Assembly (NCBI GenBank): GCA_003342895.1
Contig: PTFA01000191.1
Location: 310,001-374,000 of the forward strand
Direction: 5' to 3'
Length of the DNA: 64,000 nucleotides
DNA from: Casuarius casuarius
Lineage: Eukaryota > Chordata > Aves > Casuariiformes > Casuariidae
Shown: piece by piece, positions 61,558 to 64,000 of the stretch
Numbering within the stretch: the stretch's first letter is position 1
Layout: every line of letters starts with the position of its first letter
Made by a program: the position numbers and the translations under genes
Notes under the pieces: model-generated
Seen by the model: only the letters and a program-made list of their open reading frames with translations
Database searches by the model: none
Told to the model about the DNA's origin: nothing

Positions 61558-63796
61558 GTAACTAATTAACCTGCTGCTGCTTCTTGAAATCCCCTCTTTC
61601 CCCTCACTGGTTTTCGGAGTTCAGATGGGATAGCTTAGTGCCTATAGGAACATCTGTTACAACGCCTGACCTCATGGACACACACAGGACTAACTGTGGT
61701 GAACCCTCACTAGCTTTCAGGGGCTGTATTTGTACATCTCCAGCCACTGATGAAGAAGTTTTAAAAAAGCACCACTATCCCACAGCAGGGCTGCCTCAGA
61801 AGTGGTTCAGTCTGCACCAGCAGAACCAGGACCAGCACCACAGTCAGGTCACCATAACTATCTGTTAATCTTTGCTGTGGCACAGCTGAGCTGCACAGCA
61901 CTGAGCTCTGCATGTGCAGCCTTCTCTTCCCATCCTATCCACCCTCCAAATGCTACCTGTCACAGGGTCTCTAGGGCTTAGTGTGAAAGTATGCACCTCC
62001 AGCCTCTCGGGTTGATACCCAGGCAAATTCTTTATGTCCTCAAATACGTTCTCTGCCATCACCTCCACTCTGGTTATTCTTTGAACAGCTCTTCCCTCTG
62101 GGAAAGCTGAAGACAGGAGGAGAGGATTTGAGAACCTTTCTCTCAGCAACGAGTTGGACAGAGCATCACCCTACTGAAGTATCGCTCTGCTTACAGGAAG
62201 CATGATCAAGTGTTTTGGCAGTATGTAGTCCAGGAAACTCAGGAAAACTTGTGTGCTCCTTCCGCAGCCTCAAGCTAAGAGGTTGTTGTGTGGATGGGGA
62301 GGAAAGAACACCTGGATGTGCCAAGAGCAACCCAACTTTTGGGGCAAGGATTTGGAGAGAGGGTGCTGAGCTCGAGGCCATGCAATTAGAGGCAGTTTTT
62401 GTAAAGAAAGACTGTGAAACAGGTCTTTGTCTTATCCTGAATTCATTGAGCCTAGAAACAGCAGAAACTGCTAGTACCCGTGGTGGTATAGTGGATGCTA
62501 TTTTGGACCCTGCTTTTATTTGGGGAAAGGGACTTCAGTCAGAGAGCTGTTACAGAATGATTCTGTATGCTACCTGGCATAAGGGGAAAGTCTTCCTGCA
62601 GTTGTACTTATCCATATTCCTAGGAGGCAGGTTATCATCAGAACAACAAATGAAGGGTTAAGGTGGGCTGTCCTTCTCCACAAGGAAAACTATTCTGAGC
62701 TTAGATACTTTCTCTGAAAGATTGTCCGATTTCAGTAACAGCTATCAGATGCAGAGCACAAATTAATTCACCAAAACTGCATACTCTGCAGAGAGGTCTG
62801 CTTAGGAAGTCAAAGTGCTGGTTCGTTAGCCTCAGAATGTAGGAACTTAAAACAGACTGAGCTGGGGTTGTACTCAAGTTGAGGAGAGTGCAGTAGCGGG
62901 GTGAAAATAAAATCAGATCCCTTCAGGCAGCCTGGAGATGCTCTCACAGTCAGGTCTTTATCTTGCTGTGATTTGGTCCACCAGATACTGAATGTCACGT
63001 GGTAGGTGACTAGTTCTGTGTAACATGTTTCTGAGAAAAGGAAAAAATAAAACAAAATCCAGACTACACTGGCCAGATAAACTCAGTTGGAGCCTTAAAG
63101 TAAATGGTGAATTTAAGCAGACTGACAGCCAGCAAGAGATGGAGTGTTACTTTTACACTGGCTTCCTAAGGAAAGAGGTTCGTGCAGTACCATGATGTGT
63201 CTGTCAGTTCGTCTCCCTCACCATTAAACTCATTGGCCAATTTTAACCAAATTTGACAGAATAGCTCACAAAGGAGCTTGTAACTTAGGCTATTTACCCA
63301 TTGTGAGGGGCATCATTCAGCGTGGAAGTAACTAGTGGCCAGACAACCCTGAATCAGCTCCAACTCGTGCCTCTACTTGCCTGTAGAAGCCAATAGAGAT
63401 GGAGGTTTAGGGAATAGTGGAATATTGGTGGTGGGAGGTCTTGGGGGAGATAGGAGCCAAATCTGCAGGAAACTACCAGCTGCTCTCACAGAGCTTATTG
63501 CCTTTTACGATGAGCCTTGCTGTAGTGCTGGACTGCAAGCCCAGGAGGTTGGTGACTTAGACATTTCTGAGGTCTTTGGTTTTCATTAGACACTCTATCT
63601 AAATCCCCTCAGAAAGCAAGTTCTACCACCTTTATTCACCCTTGTACTTTTCTCTCCAAATAGCCCTGTTAAGTAGGAGTCAAAGAGGCAGAACTGGTAC
63701 ATGCCGGTCATTAATGGAGTGAGAGGTCTGCAATTTTTTTGAGTAAAAATTCTGTTCTTTCCAATTTACACAGCTTGCCTTGAACTTGTTTTTCAG
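61558..63796 (+). other. SLC24A3: SLC24A3 intron, 2.2 kb
   Basis: This intron splits a glycine codon after its first base. It begins GTAACT and ends with a T-rich tract and TTTTTCAG. No recognisable repeat, RNA gene or additional exon is seen. A 148-codon stretch open on the + strand at 62215-62661 starts at TTG and has no family resemblance. Confidence 0.88.
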
Positions 63797-63900
63797 GTGT
63801 TTTTATCACAAAAGGAGACGTGGGTGTTGGAACCATCGTGGGCTCTGCTGTATTTAACATTCTCTGTATTATTGGTGTGTGTGGGCTTTTTGCAGGACAG
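63797..63900 (+). CDS. SLC24A3: SLC24A3 (NCKX3) exon: second half of the alpha-1 repeat
   Basis: The 104-bp exon supplies the last two bases of the split glycine codon and then 34 codons reading VFITKGDVGVGTIVGSAVFN followed by ILCIIGVCGLFAGQ. The acceptor is TTTTTCAG and the donor is GTAAGA at 63901. It encodes the re-entrant loop and second helix of the alpha-1 repeat; GSAVFN is the characteristic motif. FITKGDVGVG agrees with NCKX3 as remembered, against FITHGDVGVG in NCKX4. The protein continues beyond the window with the remaining helices, the large cytoplasmic loop and the alpha-2 repeat. Confidence 0.96.
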
Positions 63901-64000
63901 GTAAGAGCATTTAATGATTCCTAATGGTTCTTGCTTCTTCAAATGCCTTGGTTGTACTGTGAAATCAGTTGCCAGATTTGCAGCCTTGCCACAAACTTCT
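63901..64000 (+). other. SLC24A3: Start of the next SLC24A3 intron
   Basis: The final 100 bases begin with the donor GTAAGA and contain no further coding sequence that I can identify. Confidence 0.85.

Noticed and set aside
62484..62494. TGGTATAGTGG fits a tRNA A-box (internal promoter)
   Set aside because: No B-box (GGTTCGAATCC-like) follows at a suitable distance and no cloverleaf can be drawn. Probably chance.
62215..62661. 148-codon open frame between two SLC24A3 exons
   Set aside because: It starts at TTG, has no similarity to NCKX proteins and no plausible exon boundaries joining in phase.

Overview
The window is vertebrate nuclear DNA, almost all of it intron. Four short coding exons on the + strand (26038-26114, 53601-53675, 61473-61557, 63797-63900) join in frame, each with AG acceptor and GT donor. 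They encode about 113 residues of a potassium-dependent sodium/calcium exchanger of the SLC24 family, best matched to SLC24A3 (NCKX3): the end of the extracellular N-terminal segment, the first transmembrane helix of the mature protein and the whole alpha-1 ion-binding repeat. The upstream exon or exons (signal peptide and the start of the extracellular segment) and everything after alpha-1 lie outside, or were not found.

The host is most likely a bird. The repeats are sparse and old. The two clear retrotransposons are CR1 LINEs, one ending in the ATTCTGTG-type tail typical of avian CR1. There are also decayed MIR/CORE-SINE-like pieces and other ancient amniote interspersed repeats. Another sauropsid (turtle, crocodilian) is not excluded.

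Layout. 1-26037: intron upstream of the first visible exon, with old SINE-like fragments (about 10.2 and 24.5 kb), simple repeats, a (CA)14 microsatellite at 20.7 kb, an AT-rich stretch with homeodomain-like motifs at 21.5-21.8 kb and an ancient repeat at 22.3-22.7 kb. 26115-53600: a 27.5-kb intron with a CR1 tail (29.3 kb), a G-quadruplex-capable tract (29.0 kb), an antisense MIR-like fragment (36.7-36.9 kb), a region open on both strands (42.2-42.9 kb), an 80-nt inverted repeat (43.1 kb), a pair of about 155-bp direct repeats (44.4 and 48.0 kb; the second ends in poly(A) and follows a decayed coiled-coil-coding stretch), and a 28-bp perfect repeat with possible transposon termini (52.6-53.0 kb). 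53676-61472: intron with a decayed CR1 carrying reverse-transcriptase remnants (56.2-57.0 kb) and a MIR-like piece (58.0 kb). 61558-63796: a short intron with nothing recognised.

I found no second gene, no structural RNA gene and no CRISPR or prokaryotic feature. The longest open stretches look non-coding: several lack an ATG and none matches a protein I know. The window contains ten isolated N bases. All repeat family assignments were made by eye and from memory; exon boundaries were read directly.
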